Of a stretch of DNA of 22,025 nt, positions 5,744-17,000 are shown in pieces. A program made the translations under genes and the position numbers. Numbering within the stretch: the stretch's first letter is position 1; each line of letters opens with the position of its first letter. This stretch comes from an uncultured Clostridia bacterium (GTDB lineage: Bacteria > Bacillota > Clostridia > TANB77 > CAG-508): positions 1 to 22,025 of the forward strand of contig CAKOXG010000022.1 in assembly GCA_934130025.1 (NCBI GenBank), read 5' to 3'. Below the pieces are notes generated by a model that saw only the letters and a list, made by a program, of their open reading frames with translations, did not search any database and was not told the DNA's origin.

Positions 5744-7924
5744 ATGAATATTATTGAAATAATATCAAATGAACTAAAAGTAAAATCAAAGCAGGTGGAA
5801 AATGCAGTAAAACTAATTGATGAGGGCAATACAATTCCTTTTATTGCAAGATATAGAAAAGAAGCAACAGGAGGTTTATCTGACGAACAACTTAGAAACC
5901 TGGACGATAGATTAAGTTATTTAAGAAATTTAGAAAAAAGAAAAGAAGAAGTAATTAAATCAATAGAAGAACAGGGAAAGATGAATGAAAAAATTAAAAA
6001 TGAAATTGAAATGTGCATCACACTTTCCGAGGTAGAGGATATTTATAGACCATATAAACAAAAGAAAAGAACAAGAGCAACAATTGCAAAAGAAAATGGA
6101 CTAGAGGAATTGGCAAATATTATAATGAAGCAAGACCCAAAAATAGATATAAATAATTTTGCAAAAAAATTTGTTAATAAAGAAAAAAATATAGAAAATA
6201 TAGAAGATGCTATAAATGGTGCTCTTGATATTATTGCAGAAGATATTTCAGATAATGCTTATTATAGAAAAAAAATAAAAAAGATTTGTTATGATGAAGG
6301 AAAAATTTTTACAAAGGCAGTAAATAAAGAAGAAAAAACACCATTTGATATGTATTATGATTTTAATGAAAATATTAAAGAGATACCAGCTCATAGAATA
6401 TTGGCTATTAATAGGGGTGAGAAGGAATCTATTATAAAAGTTAAAATTGATAAACCAGAAATAAATATAATAGCTTTCTTGGAAAAGAATATTATAAAAA
6501 ATAAAGATAATGAATATGCAGGTTATTTAAAAAGGTGTATTAAGGATAGTTTTACAAGATTAATTGAACCTTCTATAGATAGAGAAATAAGATCAGAGTT
6601 AACAGAAAGAGCTGATGAACAGGCTATAAAAGTTTTTGGAAAAAATGCAAAACAATTATTATTGGCAAGTCCAGTAAAAGGAAAAAATGTAATTGGATTT
6701 GATCCAGCATATAGAACTGGATGTAAAATAGCTGTAATAGATGAGACAGGAAAGGTAATGGACACGACAACAGTATACCCAACGGAACCACAAAACGATA
6801 TTGAGGGAGCAAAGAAGGAGTTGATTAATCTAGTTATAAAAGATGATGCCGACATATTTGCAATTGGAAATGGAACAGCGTCAAGGGAGTCTGAGGAATT
6901 TGTTGCTTCTCTAATTAAAGAGATTAAAGAAAAATATGGAAAAAATTTAGCTTATGTTATTGTATCTGAGGCAGGTGCATCAGTATATTCAGCATCAAAA
7001 CTTGCAACTGAGGAATATCCAGATATAAATGTTTCTTTAAGGGGAGCTATTTCGATTGCACGTAGATTGCAAGATCCGTTAGCAGAACTTGTTAAAATTG
7101 ATCCGAAATCTATCGGAGTTGGACAATATCAACATGATGTTAATCAAAAGAAACTTGAAGAAAGCCTGAGAGGGGTTGTGGAAGATGCAGTAAACTCTGT
7201 TGGTGTGGATGTAAATACTGCAACGCCATCATTATTATCATATGTTGCCGGAATAAATAAAACTGTGGCAAAAAACATAGTGAATTATAGAGAAGAAAAT
7301 GGGAAAATTATGGAACGTAAGGAATTATTAAAAGTACCCAAATTAGGAAAAGCTGCATATGAACAATGTGCTGGATTTTTGAGAATTCCCGAAGGAAGTA
7401 ATCCATTAGAAATTACAGGGGTACATCCAGAGTGTTATGAAATTGCAGAAAAAATATTAAATGAAATCGGATTTAAAATAAATGACTTAACTAATAAAAA
7501 TAAATTGAAAGAAATTAAATTAAAATTATTAGAAATAAATAATGAAAAATATATAAAAGAAAATTTGTTAAAATTTAATGTTGGAGAATTTACTATAAAA
7601 GATATTATAAACGAAATGATTAAACCAGGAAGAGATCCAAGAGAAGAAATGCAAAAACCAATTTTGAGGGCTGATGTGCTATCATTTAAGGATTTAGCAG
7701 AAGGGATGGTTTTAAACGGAACAGTTAGAAATGTTACGGATTTCGGAGCTTTCGTAGATATAGGAATTAAACATGATGGACTGGTTCACATATCTGAAAT
7801 GAGTGAAAAGTTTGTAAAGAGTCCATATGATATTGTAAGTGTGGGGGACATAATTAGTGTAAAAGTAATAGGTATTGATAAAGATAAACAGCAAGTAAAA
7901 TTATCTATGAAAATAAAAAATTAA
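5744..7924 (+). CDS. tex: Tex family RNA-binding protein (S1 domain)
   Basis: Numbered from the chosen start (726 aa), the order is as follows. An N-terminal helical Tex domain covers about 1-190 (NTIPFIARYRKEATGGLSDEQL is diagnostic). A YqgF/RNase H-like fold is at about 313-442 (IGFDPAYRTGCKIAVID). Helix-hairpin-helix repeats are at about 480-560. A C-terminal S1 domain is at about 650-724 (GMVLNGTVRNVTDFGAFVDIG). Length and order are those of full bacterial Tex, a conserved nucleic-acid-binding protein tied to transcription and RNA handling. The frame is open from 5690, but those 18 codons overlap the upstream terminator. ATG 5744 has GGAGG at 5734-5738 and is the start I use. TATAAT at 5719-5724 may be its -10, but I find no good -35. 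Confidence 0.96.
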   Translation: MNIIEIISNELKVKSKQVENAVKLIDEGNTIPFIARYRKEATGGLSDEQLRNLDDRLSYLRNLEKRKEEVIKSIEEQGKMNEKIKNEIEMCITLSEVEDIYRPYKQKKRTRATIAKENGLEELANIIMKQDPKIDINNFAKKFVNKEKNIENIEDAINGALDIIAEDISDNAYYRKKIKKICYDEGKIFTKAVNKEEKTPFDMYYDFNENIKEIPAHRILAINRGEKESIIKVKIDKPEINIIAFLEKNIIKNKDNEYAGYLKRCIKDSFTRLIEPSIDREIRSELTERADEQAIKVFGKNAKQLLLASPVKGKNVIGFDPAYRTGCKIAVIDETGKVMDTTTVYPTEPQNDIEGAKKELINLVIKDDADIFAIGNGTASRESEEFVASLIKEIKEKYGKNLAYVIVSEAGASVYSASKLATEEYPDINVSLRGAISIARRLQDPLAELVKIDPKSIGVGQYQHDVNQKKLEESLRGVVEDAVNSVGVDVNTATPSLLSYVAGINKTVAKNIVNYREENGKIMERKELLKVPKLGKAAYEQCAGFLRIPEGSNPLEITGVHPECYEIAEKILNEIGFKINDLTNKNKLKEIKLKLLEINNEKYIKENLLKFNVGEFTIKDIINEMIKPGRDPREEMQKPILRADVLSFKDLAEGMVLNGTVRNVTDFGAFVDIGIKHDGLVHISEMSEKFVKSPYDIVSVGDIISVKVIGIDKDKQQVKLSMKIKN

Positions 7925-7950
7925 AAATAAAAATAAAAAATAATAAAAAT

Positions 7951-7993
7951 AAAAAAATATTTAACTTAATTAACTTAGGTTAAATATTTTTTT
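7951..7993. terminator. Bidirectional terminator between tex and the response-regulator operon
   Basis: A perfect 15-bp inverted repeat has arms at 7951-7965 (seven A, then TATTTAAC) and 7979-7993 and a 13-nt loop. The arm ends give a run of seven T in either direction. It lies between convergent genes and serves tex best (27 nt after its stop). The 7925-8074 gap is otherwise low-complexity A/T. Confidence 0.85.
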
Positions 7994-8052
7994 GAATCAT
8001 TAAATTAATTATTTTAATTTTTAATATTAATATTTATTTTTATAAATTAATA

Positions 8053-8074
8053 AATAATTAATATATTAATTATT
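8053..8074. repeat. Perfect 22-bp AT palindrome abutting the response-regulator stop
   Basis: AATAATTAAT (8053-8062), then AT, then ATTAATTATT (8065-8074) is a perfect palindrome that ends exactly at the stop codon of the minus-strand gene. It could form a hairpin in the mRNA tail or be a protein site. It has no G or C, so thermodynamic support is weak. Confidence 0.4.
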
Positions 8075-9127
8075 TTATTTATATTTTTCTTGTATTTCTT
8101 TTATTAAATTATAATTATTATCTAAGATATTTAAAAATACATTTGCAATTTGTGGATCAAATTGTGTACCAGAACATTTTTCAATCTCAGCACGAACAAC
8201 TTCTAAAGGTAAAGCATCCCTGTAAGATCTTTTAGAAGTCATTGCATCGAAGGTATCAGCAACAGCAGCAATTCTTGCAATATATGGAATATTTTCTCCA
8301 GAAAGTTGGCAAGGATAGCCCCTTCCATCAAATCGCTCGTGGTGATGTTTTACAATAGGGATAATATCCTCAAATATTTTTGCATCGCCAAGCATATGCA
8401 CCCCTATCATAGGATGATTTTTTATCTGAGAGTATTCTTCATCATTAAGTTTTGATTCTTTTAATAAAATACTGTCAGGAATACCAATTTTTCCAATATC
8501 ATGGAATAGTCCACCTATTTTTAGTGTATGCAATGTCGTATCATCTAAATTTAATTCTTTTCCAATTAAAACAGAATATTCAGAGACTCTATCGGAATGA
8601 CCACGTGTATATGGATCTTTTGCTTCAACTGTTTGGCGTAATATTCCTATTGTATCTAAATAGGCTTTTTCCAATTCATCGTTTTTATTCTGAAGTTCAT
8701 TATTTATTTTCTTTATTGTGTGCATTTGCTCAATTGATTTTATTCCAGATTCAATTAAAAGAAGTAGTTGATCGAATTTGTCGCTTTTTTCACAATATCC
8801 CTGTATATCTAACCTTTTAATTGTTTCTAAAGGAGGAGCCAAGTCCTTATGCCCAGTAAGTAGCAATATATATAAATCCTTATTAAATTTTCTTATTTCT
8901 TCCACTACTTCATCACCATGAATTGGATCCATCATAAAATCCAATATCATCATATCAAAGTGTTCCTGTTTTACACGTTCAATTGCCTCAATTGGATTGG
9001 TCAATCCAGTGAAGTCATAACCTGAACGTTTTAAAAAAATAGATAAAGAGTCAACGATACCTTGTTCATCATCTACAACGATTATTTTGTATCCATTTGA
9101 CTCATAATTTACCATGTTTTTTCTCAT
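8075..9127 (-). CDS. Response regulator with HD-GYP c-di-GMP phosphodiesterase output
   Basis: Residues about 13-130 are a receiver domain: acidic pair Asp19/Asp20, phospho-acceptor Asp63 (MMILDFMMDP), Thr91 (LLLTGH) and Lys114 (CEKSD). A coiled linker (about 130-165) leads to an HD-GYP domain at 165-345 with GHSDR, LFHDIGKIGIP (His209-Asp210), HHHERFDGRGYP (GYP at 270-272) and ADTFDAMTSKRSYR. These are the metal and signature residues of active c-di-GMP phosphodiesterases, so activity is likely. There is no DNA-binding domain; the output is second-messenger turnover. It is the last gene of the ligase-NRPS-kinase series, 134 nt after the kinase, and also has its own promoter (9168-9196). ATG 9127 has GGAG nine nt upstream; Met5 is an alternative start. 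The partner kinase is almost certainly the upstream gene. Confidence 0.92.
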   Translation of the reverse strand: MRKNMVNYESNGYKIIVVDDEQGIVDSLSIFLKRSGYDFTGLTNPIEAIERVKQEHFDMMILDFMMDPIHGDEVVEEIRKFNKDLYILLLTGHKDLAPPLETIKRLDIQGYCEKSDKFDQLLLLIESGIKSIEQMHTIKKINNELQNKNDELEKAYLDTIGILRQTVEAKDPYTRGHSDRVSEYSVLIGKELNLDDTTLHTLKIGGLFHDIGKIGIPDSILLKESKLNDEEYSQIKNHPMIGVHMLGDAKIFEDIIPIVKHHHERFDGRGYPCQLSGENIPYIARIAAVADTFDAMTSKRSYRDALPLEVVRAEIEKCSGTQFDPQIANVFLNILDNNYNLIKEIQEKYK

Positions 9128-9167
9128 AATTAAAACTCCATATTTCTATATAAAATTTTCTAAATAG

Positions 9168-9196
9168 ATTATAATAATAAATGTCGAAAATTGCAA
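9168..9196 (-). promoter_or_regulatory. Internal promoter of the HD-GYP regulator gene
   Basis: On the minus strand, TTGCAA (9191-9196), exactly 17 nt, then perfect TATAAT (9168-9173). Transcription would start near 9161, with a leader of about 34 nt before ATG 9127. The regulator can thus be made without the NRPS operon. The same -35 hexamer TTGCAA is used at the ligase promoter. One half of an inverted repeat lies in the -35/spacer region. Confidence 0.75.
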
Positions 9197-9254
9197 GATG
9201 TATAATATAAAATAAATTGATTTGCATAGTGTAAATTATACAAAATTCGACATT
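9180..9254. repeat. Widely spaced imperfect inverted repeat upstream of the regulator gene
   Basis: AATGTCGAAAATTG (9180-9193) is the inverse of CAAAATTCGACATT (9241-9254), 12 of 14 positions pairing, with the centres about 61 bp apart (near six helical turns). A second pair, GTATAAT (9200-9206) / ATTATAC (9235-9241), lies between them. One arm overlaps the -35 and spacer of the regulator promoter. It could be a two-site operator suited to looping, or an RNA structure after the kinase stop. Confidence 0.6.
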
Positions 9255-9261
9255 ATATTAT

Positions 9262-11079
9262 TTATAATGGAATAAATATTTTAAAAGTCGTTCCATATCC
9301 AACTTTACTATCAAAAGTCATTTCACCATTAAAATGTCCTTTTATAGTTGAATATGACATAAACATTCCTAATCCAGTGCCATTTTTTCCTTTTGTTGTA
9401 ATCATAGATTTAAATAATTTTTCTTGAACATCTTTTGGCATTCCACAGCCATGATCTATAACTGAAATGATAATATTATTATTTTTATCAACTTGTGCAG
9501 TTAAGTCGATTTCTTCACCCTTTTTTCCATTATATGATTGTATAGCATTTGTAATTAAATTATTTACAACTTGTACCAAGCTATTTACATCTCCATGCAA
9601 TAACACTGAATTTGGCACATTTTGTTTAGTATTTAATACTAGTGAAGCATTGCTAATTTCATGTTTCATTAATATATTAACTCTTTTAAATAATTCATCT
9701 ACTGAAAATTCATTATTTTCATTTTCAGAAAGATTTACAGCTTGCCCCTTAACAGCAGTAATAATATCCGACATATATGACGTATAGGAATGAATTTTAT
9801 TTATCCATTCTCGCATATCGTTTGCAATTGCATGATGATCCTCGTTTGTTACTTCTGAATCTCCAATAGAAGCATCATATTCATTAATTAAATCTGTTAA
9901 GCCTTCTGCTGCACCAGAAATAGACATTATAGGAGTTTTTAAATTATGTGATATTCCTCCAATTAATTGTCCAAGTGAAGCTAAACGTTCTTTTTCCATA
10001 AGCATATCCTGATTGTTTTGAATTGTTTGAATATCTTGCTTGTGTTCAGTTATGTCTTTAAATAGCACTAAAATTCCGAGAAGATTATTTTTATCCATTA
10101 TATTATTTATTTCTACAGTAAAATATTTATTTAAAGCATTATTTTTTAGTTCAAAAGATACAGTTTGAGTAGTACCTTTTATATTATTTAAATATTTTTT
10201 TAATGATACAACATCAATTCCGTAATCCAGATGCAATTCAATAAATTTAAAAATATTTTTATCTCGAATATTTTCATCCTTTAAATTAAACGTATTTAAA
10301 AATGTATTATTAAAATCTGTGACAATATAATTTTCATTTAGAATTATATAACTATCAGACATTCTGTTTACGACTGTTCGTAAGGCGATAGGAGCAATTC
10401 CTAAAAATTTAAATTTAAAAATTGCCAGTGCGAAAAATACCATAGCAAATGCAAAAGAAATTGGAGTAATATAAACTGACATTGGTATAATTTTAAATGT
10501 TCCAAGTATATTTACTATAATAGGAATACTCATTCCAGCAATTATTAAAATTGATTGTTTTGAAAAAAAGCCAGAAGTTTTTCCAGAAGCTTTAATAATA
10601 TAAATAATTCCAAGCAATAAAAGAGCATATGAATATATGTTATGTATTATAAGCCAATTTCCATAAACACATTCACTAATATTAGTAGAATATATTTTAT
10701 AAAATAAATGATGATATTTATTTGTCCATAGAATTATTAATGAAATTATTGGAATTATTAAAGTAAATAAATCTATTCTTCTTAGTTTGTATTTTGCATT
10801 ACTAAAAATTTTACCAGTAAATAAAATGCAAACAGGTAAAAAGCATGTGCCAATATATATATAATTTTCAAATTTTATAGCAGGAATACTGCATAATTTA
10901 CTTAGTATCGCTTGCAAAATAACTCCTACACATATAATAAAAACACAAAGTAGGTCCAAGCAGAAAATATTCTGCAAGGACGTTTTGTTTTTTATTTTTA
11001 ATACATATACTAACAAACCAGTAATTAAGCAAGCTGAGATTATTAGCGATAACAGTGGTAATGTAAAAATTTCATTCAT
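9262..11079 (-). CDS. Seven-transmembrane PAS sensor histidine kinase
   Basis: The N-terminal about 225 residues carry seven hydrophobic segments. The ILWTNKYHHLFYKIY stretch (116-130) is typical of the histidine-kinase 7TM sensor domain. A PAS domain follows (about 238-345, ending VLFKDITEHKQ). The dimerisation helix holds phospho-acceptor His378 (GGISHNLKTPI). The ATPase domain has the N box (NNLITNAIQS, 506-515), G1 DHGCGM (542-547) and G2 GTGLGM (567-572). All catalytic boxes are intact. The start ATG at 11079 overlaps the NRPS stop as TAATG, with GGAGG (11086-11090) inside the NRPS end, so translation is coupled. The expected partner is the downstream HD-GYP regulator. The ligand is unknown; the coupling suggests the NRPS product or a related cell-envelope signal (inference). 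Confidence 0.93.
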   Translation of the reverse strand: MNEIFTLPLLSLIISACLITGLLVYVLKIKNKTSLQNIFCLDLLCVFIICVGVILQAILSKLCSIPAIKFENYIYIGTCFLPVCILFTGKIFSNAKYKLRRIDLFTLIIPIISLIILWTNKYHHLFYKIYSTNISECVYGNWLIIHNIYSYALLLLGIIYIIKASGKTSGFFSKQSILIIAGMSIPIIVNILGTFKIIPMSVYITPISFAFAMVFFALAIFKFKFLGIAPIALRTVVNRMSDSYIILNENYIVTDFNNTFLNTFNLKDENIRDKNIFKFIELHLDYGIDVVSLKKYLNNIKGTTQTVSFELKNNALNKYFTVEINNIMDKNNLLGILVLFKDITEHKQDIQTIQNNQDMLMEKERLASLGQLIGGISHNLKTPIMSISGAAEGLTDLINEYDASIGDSEVTNEDHHAIANDMREWINKIHSYTSYMSDIITAVKGQAVNLSENENNEFSVDELFKRVNILMKHEISNASLVLNTKQNVPNSVLLHGDVNSLVQVVNNLITNAIQSYNGKKGEEIDLTAQVDKNNNIIISVIDHGCGMPKDVQEKLFKSMITTKGKNGTGLGMFMSYSTIKGHFNGEMTFDSKVGYGTTFKIFIPL

Positions 11080-14000
11080 TAGTGTTCCTCCAAATTTTTA
11101 TCAATAAATCCTACATCCTCAAAATAATCAAAACACTTATTAATATAGTCTGCGTCGAACGTTACCCATTTAAAACCAATCGATTCTAGGTATTTTTGTG
11201 TAAAAGTAGCATCCAAACCAACTTTTGATATATATGTAAACTTTTTATCCTTATCAAGATCTTGTACAATTCCGGATATAATAGACTTTTTAGAATCATC
11301 AGATAATATTCCTTTTATGATATATGTCATAAGTGTATTTGAAACAGGGGCAAGATTAATTCCTCTTTTTAGTATAGTATCATAAAAAATATTTATAGGC
11401 AATAGATTTGTATCGTATAAATGAAATACATTGCAAGGACTATTATATTCTAATATTTTAATTACAGCATTTGCACAAATATCAACAGGTGTAAGTTCTA
11501 CTGCATGAGTAAGCATATATTTGGGGAAGGCACCAATTTCCACAAATGATTTTATTCTTCTTGCAAAAGCATTATCATTTATATTTATTTGGAATTTTCC
11601 ATCCGAGTATCTATTGGTGATATTACCAATTCTTAAAATTTGTGCATCCAAGCCCTTTTTTATTGCTTCCAATACAGAAATTTCCGCCTTAAATTTAGTT
11701 GTTGTATAAATTCCCTTTATGTTTTGTCCAACATACAAGTTTTGTTCATTGAATAATTTAGAGCCTTCTTCATCTGGATTATTTGAAAATTCTTCTTTTT
11801 CTCCAAAACCTGAAACACTTATAGTTGAAATATGCAGTAATCTTTTTCTATTTTTTAAACACAAATCAATTACATTTTGTGTACCTAAAACATTTATATT
11901 TTCAAATTCATCCTTTAAGCCAAAATGCTTTACAATAGCACCAGCATTTATAACAGTATCAACATTATTTAGAATATCTGTGTAATCTTCTTCAGATAAA
12001 CCTAAATTTTCCGATGTAATATCTCCTTTTATTACATGTATTCTACTAGAATATTCTTTTAAAAATTCCTTTCCAAAGTAAAATTCAAGTCTTCTATTTG
12101 TTCTATACAGTGGACTCTCATTATTTTTTTGTCTAATTAGGCAATATAAAGTGCCAGATTCGTTTTTCAAGAAAGAACTAATAATATGTGCGCCTAAATA
12201 GCCAGTTCCACCAATTAAAAGAATATTTTTTACATTATATTTACTTATTTCATTTATATTTTCAACACAATTATTGCGAAGAAGTTTTTTTATTTCCGAA
12301 TAATCATAATTATTCATGAATTTCTCTTCAGGGCTAGGTAACTTTTTAGATAATTGTCTAATTGTAGGGTAATTAAATATATCCGCATATTCAAATTCTA
12401 AACCGTACTTTAGAGCTTCAATCTGCATGTTTATAGCAGAAATAGAATCACCGCCAATATCAAAGAAATTATCATTAACATCAATATTATCTACTTTTAA
12501 AATATTTTTCCAAATTTGAGCAAGCTTTTCTTCATTAGAATTTAAAGAAGATATGTCTATATGTTTACTATCAACCAAATGTGTAACTTTAGGAAGAGGT
12601 AAAGCCTTCCTATCAATTTTTCTATTTATAGTATATGGCATAGATTCTAGCTTAACAATATGTGTTGGAATCATATATTGTGGCAAGAATTTACGCAGAT
12701 TTTCTTTAATTTGCATTTCAGTTAGATTTGAATTACAAACATAATATGCACATAAACATTCTTTGTTGTCCAATGTAATTTTATTAACAACACATGATGA
12801 TACACCCGGCATTTTTGCAATCTCATCCTCAATTTCAGAAAGCTCAATACGCAATCCCCTTAATTTTATTTGATTATCAATTCTTCCAAGACACTGAATC
12901 TTACCATCAAAAGTCCATCTACCTATATCACCAGATTTATATATTTTTCCAGGGCCAAAAGGATTATTAAAAAAACGTTGCTCTGTTAATTCTTTCTTTC
13001 CAATATAACCTTCTCCAACTTGGATTCCAGCAATATAAATTTCTCCAATAACTCCAATTGGAACTTGTCTCATATCACTGTCTAAAATATACATTTGAGT
13101 ATTTAAAATTGGTGGGCCAACGGTAATTTCTTTCTCATTGTCTAGGTTTTGAACATTTGATAAAACAGTTATTTCACTAGGTCCGTATATATTATATATT
13201 GTAATATCATCAGCAAGCTTACGTAAATCCTTAACAAATTTTTCTGGCAAAGGTTCTCCACCAAAAACCATGTTTTTAACCTGTGCAAGAGCTGTGTTTG
13301 GCTCTCTATTATCATAGTTTATCTTCATCAAACTTGGAGTAACAGTCATTACATCAACATTGTATTTACGTATTAACGCATCCAAAAGTTTAGGGTTTCT
13401 ATGTTCCGCATTATTTGCCATTACAACCCTCATTCCATGTGTAAGAGAAACCACTATCTCATAAACAAATATATCAAAAGGTGTAGATGTAACAGATGCA
13501 ATTGCATGTTTTGGGGCATCTTTTAAATAATCAAGAACCTTAGTCATTGCCTGTACCATATTAGAAAGCCCAATCTGGTTAAGCATTACGCCTTTAGGGG
13601 TTCCAGTAGAACCAGAAGTATATATAATATATGACAAATCCTGTTCATGAATTTCAACATTTGGATTTTCAAAATTTTTACCATATATTTCGTCATTATC
13701 AAGGTCAATTTCTATTTTATTTTTTATCTCATCAACCTTTTCGCGTAACGATTTTTGAGTGAGTACATATTCTATTTTACTATCTTCAATATAATATTTT
13801 GTTCTATCAACAGGATATGTTGGATCAATATTTAAAAATGCGCCACCTGCTTTAAGTATAGCCATCATGCAAACAATAGTCTCTAGAGATCTATTTGTCA
13901 TAATTGCTACAATATCGTTGTTTTTTATACCAAGACTAATTAAATAGTGAGCCAAACTATTGGCTTTTTTATTTAATTCTGCATAAGTAAGAGATTTATT

Positions 14001-17000
14001 ATCACAAATAACTGCAATATTATTTGGTGTTTTCTTAACCTGTTTTTCAAAAAGCTTACATAGTGGAGATCTATCTATCTCACCAGAAGTTGAATTAAAT
14101 TTATCCAAAAGTTTCTGTTCCGTAGAAGTTATTATATTTATACTACTAACTGAAGGAGATAAATCCTCAAGAACCTGCTCTAGAACAAATATATAATGGT
14201 CGATAAAGCTAGTAATTGTCTCCTTTTTAAATAAATCAGTTCTATATTCAACATTTATTTTATTTGATTTTGGAACAACTTCCAATGTTATATTAAATTT
14301 AGCTGTATTCGTATCCACAGGAAGATATGAAATTTCATTACCTAAATCAATTTCATTTGTCTGATTTTGATAAGAAAACATTATATCAAACAATGGATTT
14401 CTCGAATTATCTGTTGGAACATGCAACAACTTCAATAAAGCATCATATGGATAAGATTGATTTTCTAAATCTTGCAAAGTACAGTCATTTACATATTTTA
14501 AAAAGCTACTAATACTTTGGTTTGGTAGAATTTTTGCTCTAAATGCCAAATTATTTACGAACATTCCTATAATATTTCTTGTTCCAATAACTCCTCTGTT
14601 TGCAACAGGGCTACCAACTACTATATCAGACTGCTTGGTATATTTATATAAACAAATATACAATGCAGAAAGAAATACTGTATAACTTGAAATTTTATTC
14701 TTCTTTGCAAAAGCATCCACTCTAGAAAATACATCTTTTGAAACCGAAGCAAAAATCTTATCTCCAGAATATGTTCTATTTGCAGGAATTGTATAATCAT
14801 AAGGTAAATTCAAAGCCTCAAAGCTGTAATCCTTAAATCTAGTTATCCAATAATCCTGACTCTTTTTAAAAGACGCAGTTTTTGTATAATTAGTTTCCCA
14901 TACAGAATAAGCAGTATAATCAAATGAATTTTCTTCAATGTTATTACCCTTATATGTCTCAAAAAATTCGTTTAATAATACATTCATAGAAACACCATCA
15001 ATAATTATATGATGAGAATCTATTAATAATAGTGTTGTATCATTGTCCAGATAATGAAGCTGAACTCTTAGTAAAGGAGCCTTTTCTAAATCAAATGGTT
15101 TAGGAAAATTTCTAATAATACGTTCACGGTTAATTTCTTTATCATGAAAAACCGGAATATTAAAATCTACGTTATCAAGTACTTTTTGTTTAATTTCACC
15201 ATTATCTAATACAAATACAGTTCTAAAGCTACTTTGCTTTTGTATAATATCTCTAAAAATGTTTTCCACTCTTTTACTATCTAAAATTGAATTTATAAGC
15301 AAAGCACAAGGGGTATTATAAACGAGAGAATCGTCACCAACCATTTTGCAAGCATAATAAATTCTCTTTTGAGCAGAAGAAAGAGGGTAAAAATCCATTC
15401 TTGGTGCTTGTTCAAGTACAAATGCTTCACTTTTGCTGTTTGCATTAGTTATATAATCTGAAATATCCATAACACTTGCCATATTAAGTAAATCCTTTAT
15501 TTGCAAATGTACATGCAATTTATTTTCAATTTCTGTAATAACATTAATTGCCGAAAGAGAGTCGCCACCTAATTCCATAAAAGAATTTGAAATATTTACT
15601 GATTTTAAATTCAAACATTTCTTTAAAATTGAAACTAAGGTTTTATCCACTTTATTTCTAGGACTTATAGAATTATCATTATTTGTTATATTTGGTGAAG
15701 GTAGTAAATTTTTATCTATTTTTCCATTTACGTTTAATGGGAAAATAACCATAGGAACTATATATGTAGGAACCATGTAAATAGGTAAAACTTCTTTCAA
15801 ATATCTTTTTAATTCATTTGTAGAAATACCATTTTTCAAAATAACATAACTGCAAATAAATTTTTCGTTATTGTTTGTATAAATAGTAGTGTAGCTCGAC
15901 CTGACATTAGAAAATTCTAGAATTTTATTATTAATTTCACTTAATTCTACTCTAAAACCTCTTATTTTTACTTGATTGTCAATTCTACCAATAAACTGAA
16001 TATTACCATCAGGAAGCCATTTTACTAAATCACCCGTTTTATAAATCCTTTCATTTCCCATATAATTTTTAATAAATTTTTGACTGGTCATTTCTGGATT
16101 ATTTAAATATTCTTTAGCAACTCCGTCGCCTCCAACCCATAGTTCCCCGGGAACACCAATAGGTTGCAATTTTCCAGAGGCAGAAACCACGTAGCAAGTT
16201 GAATTTGCAATAGGCTTACCAATAGGAATTGCATCAATATAGTTCTTTTCTATCTTAAAGCAACAAGAAAAAGTTGTATTCTCCGTAGGACCATAGCCAT
16301 TTATAACTGTTAAATTAGGATTATATTTTCTAACCTTGTTAATGTGTTTTGGAGAAAGTACATCTCCACCTGTAAGTAAATATTTAACGCCATTAAATAT
16401 CTTAGCATTTTCTTCACAAAGAGTACTAAATAAAGGAGCAGTAAGCCACATTATAGAAATTTTATTTCTTTCAATATAATTCTTCAATAAATGAGCATTC
16501 AACAAATCTTCTTTTTTTATAATATACAAAGAAAGTCCATTTAAAAGAGCTCCCCATATTTCAAAAGTGCAAGCATCAAACACAATAGAACCTGTTTGTA
16601 GCATTCTATCATCTTTATTAAATTTTATAAAATTAGTATTTTTTACTAGCCTAACAATACTTCTATTTTCTATTAATACCCCCTTAGGAGTTCCAGTAGA
16701 ACCAGAAGTATACATTATGTAGGCAGGCATATCTGCATTAAAGTTATGTGTCAAATTAGATATGTTTGGGCCTTTATAAAAATCCATATCTAAAGTTACA
16801 TTTATAGTTTTCAAATTTAATTTGCTTTCATTGGTGTTAGTCAATATAATATTTGCTTTAGAATTTTCAATTATATAATTAATTCTTGATTCTGGATAAT
16901 GAATATCTATTGGCAAATAAATGGCCCCACACTTCAAAATTGCCAAAATTGAGACAATCATTTCAAGAGACTTGTCAAGGAATATTCCAACAACATCGCC

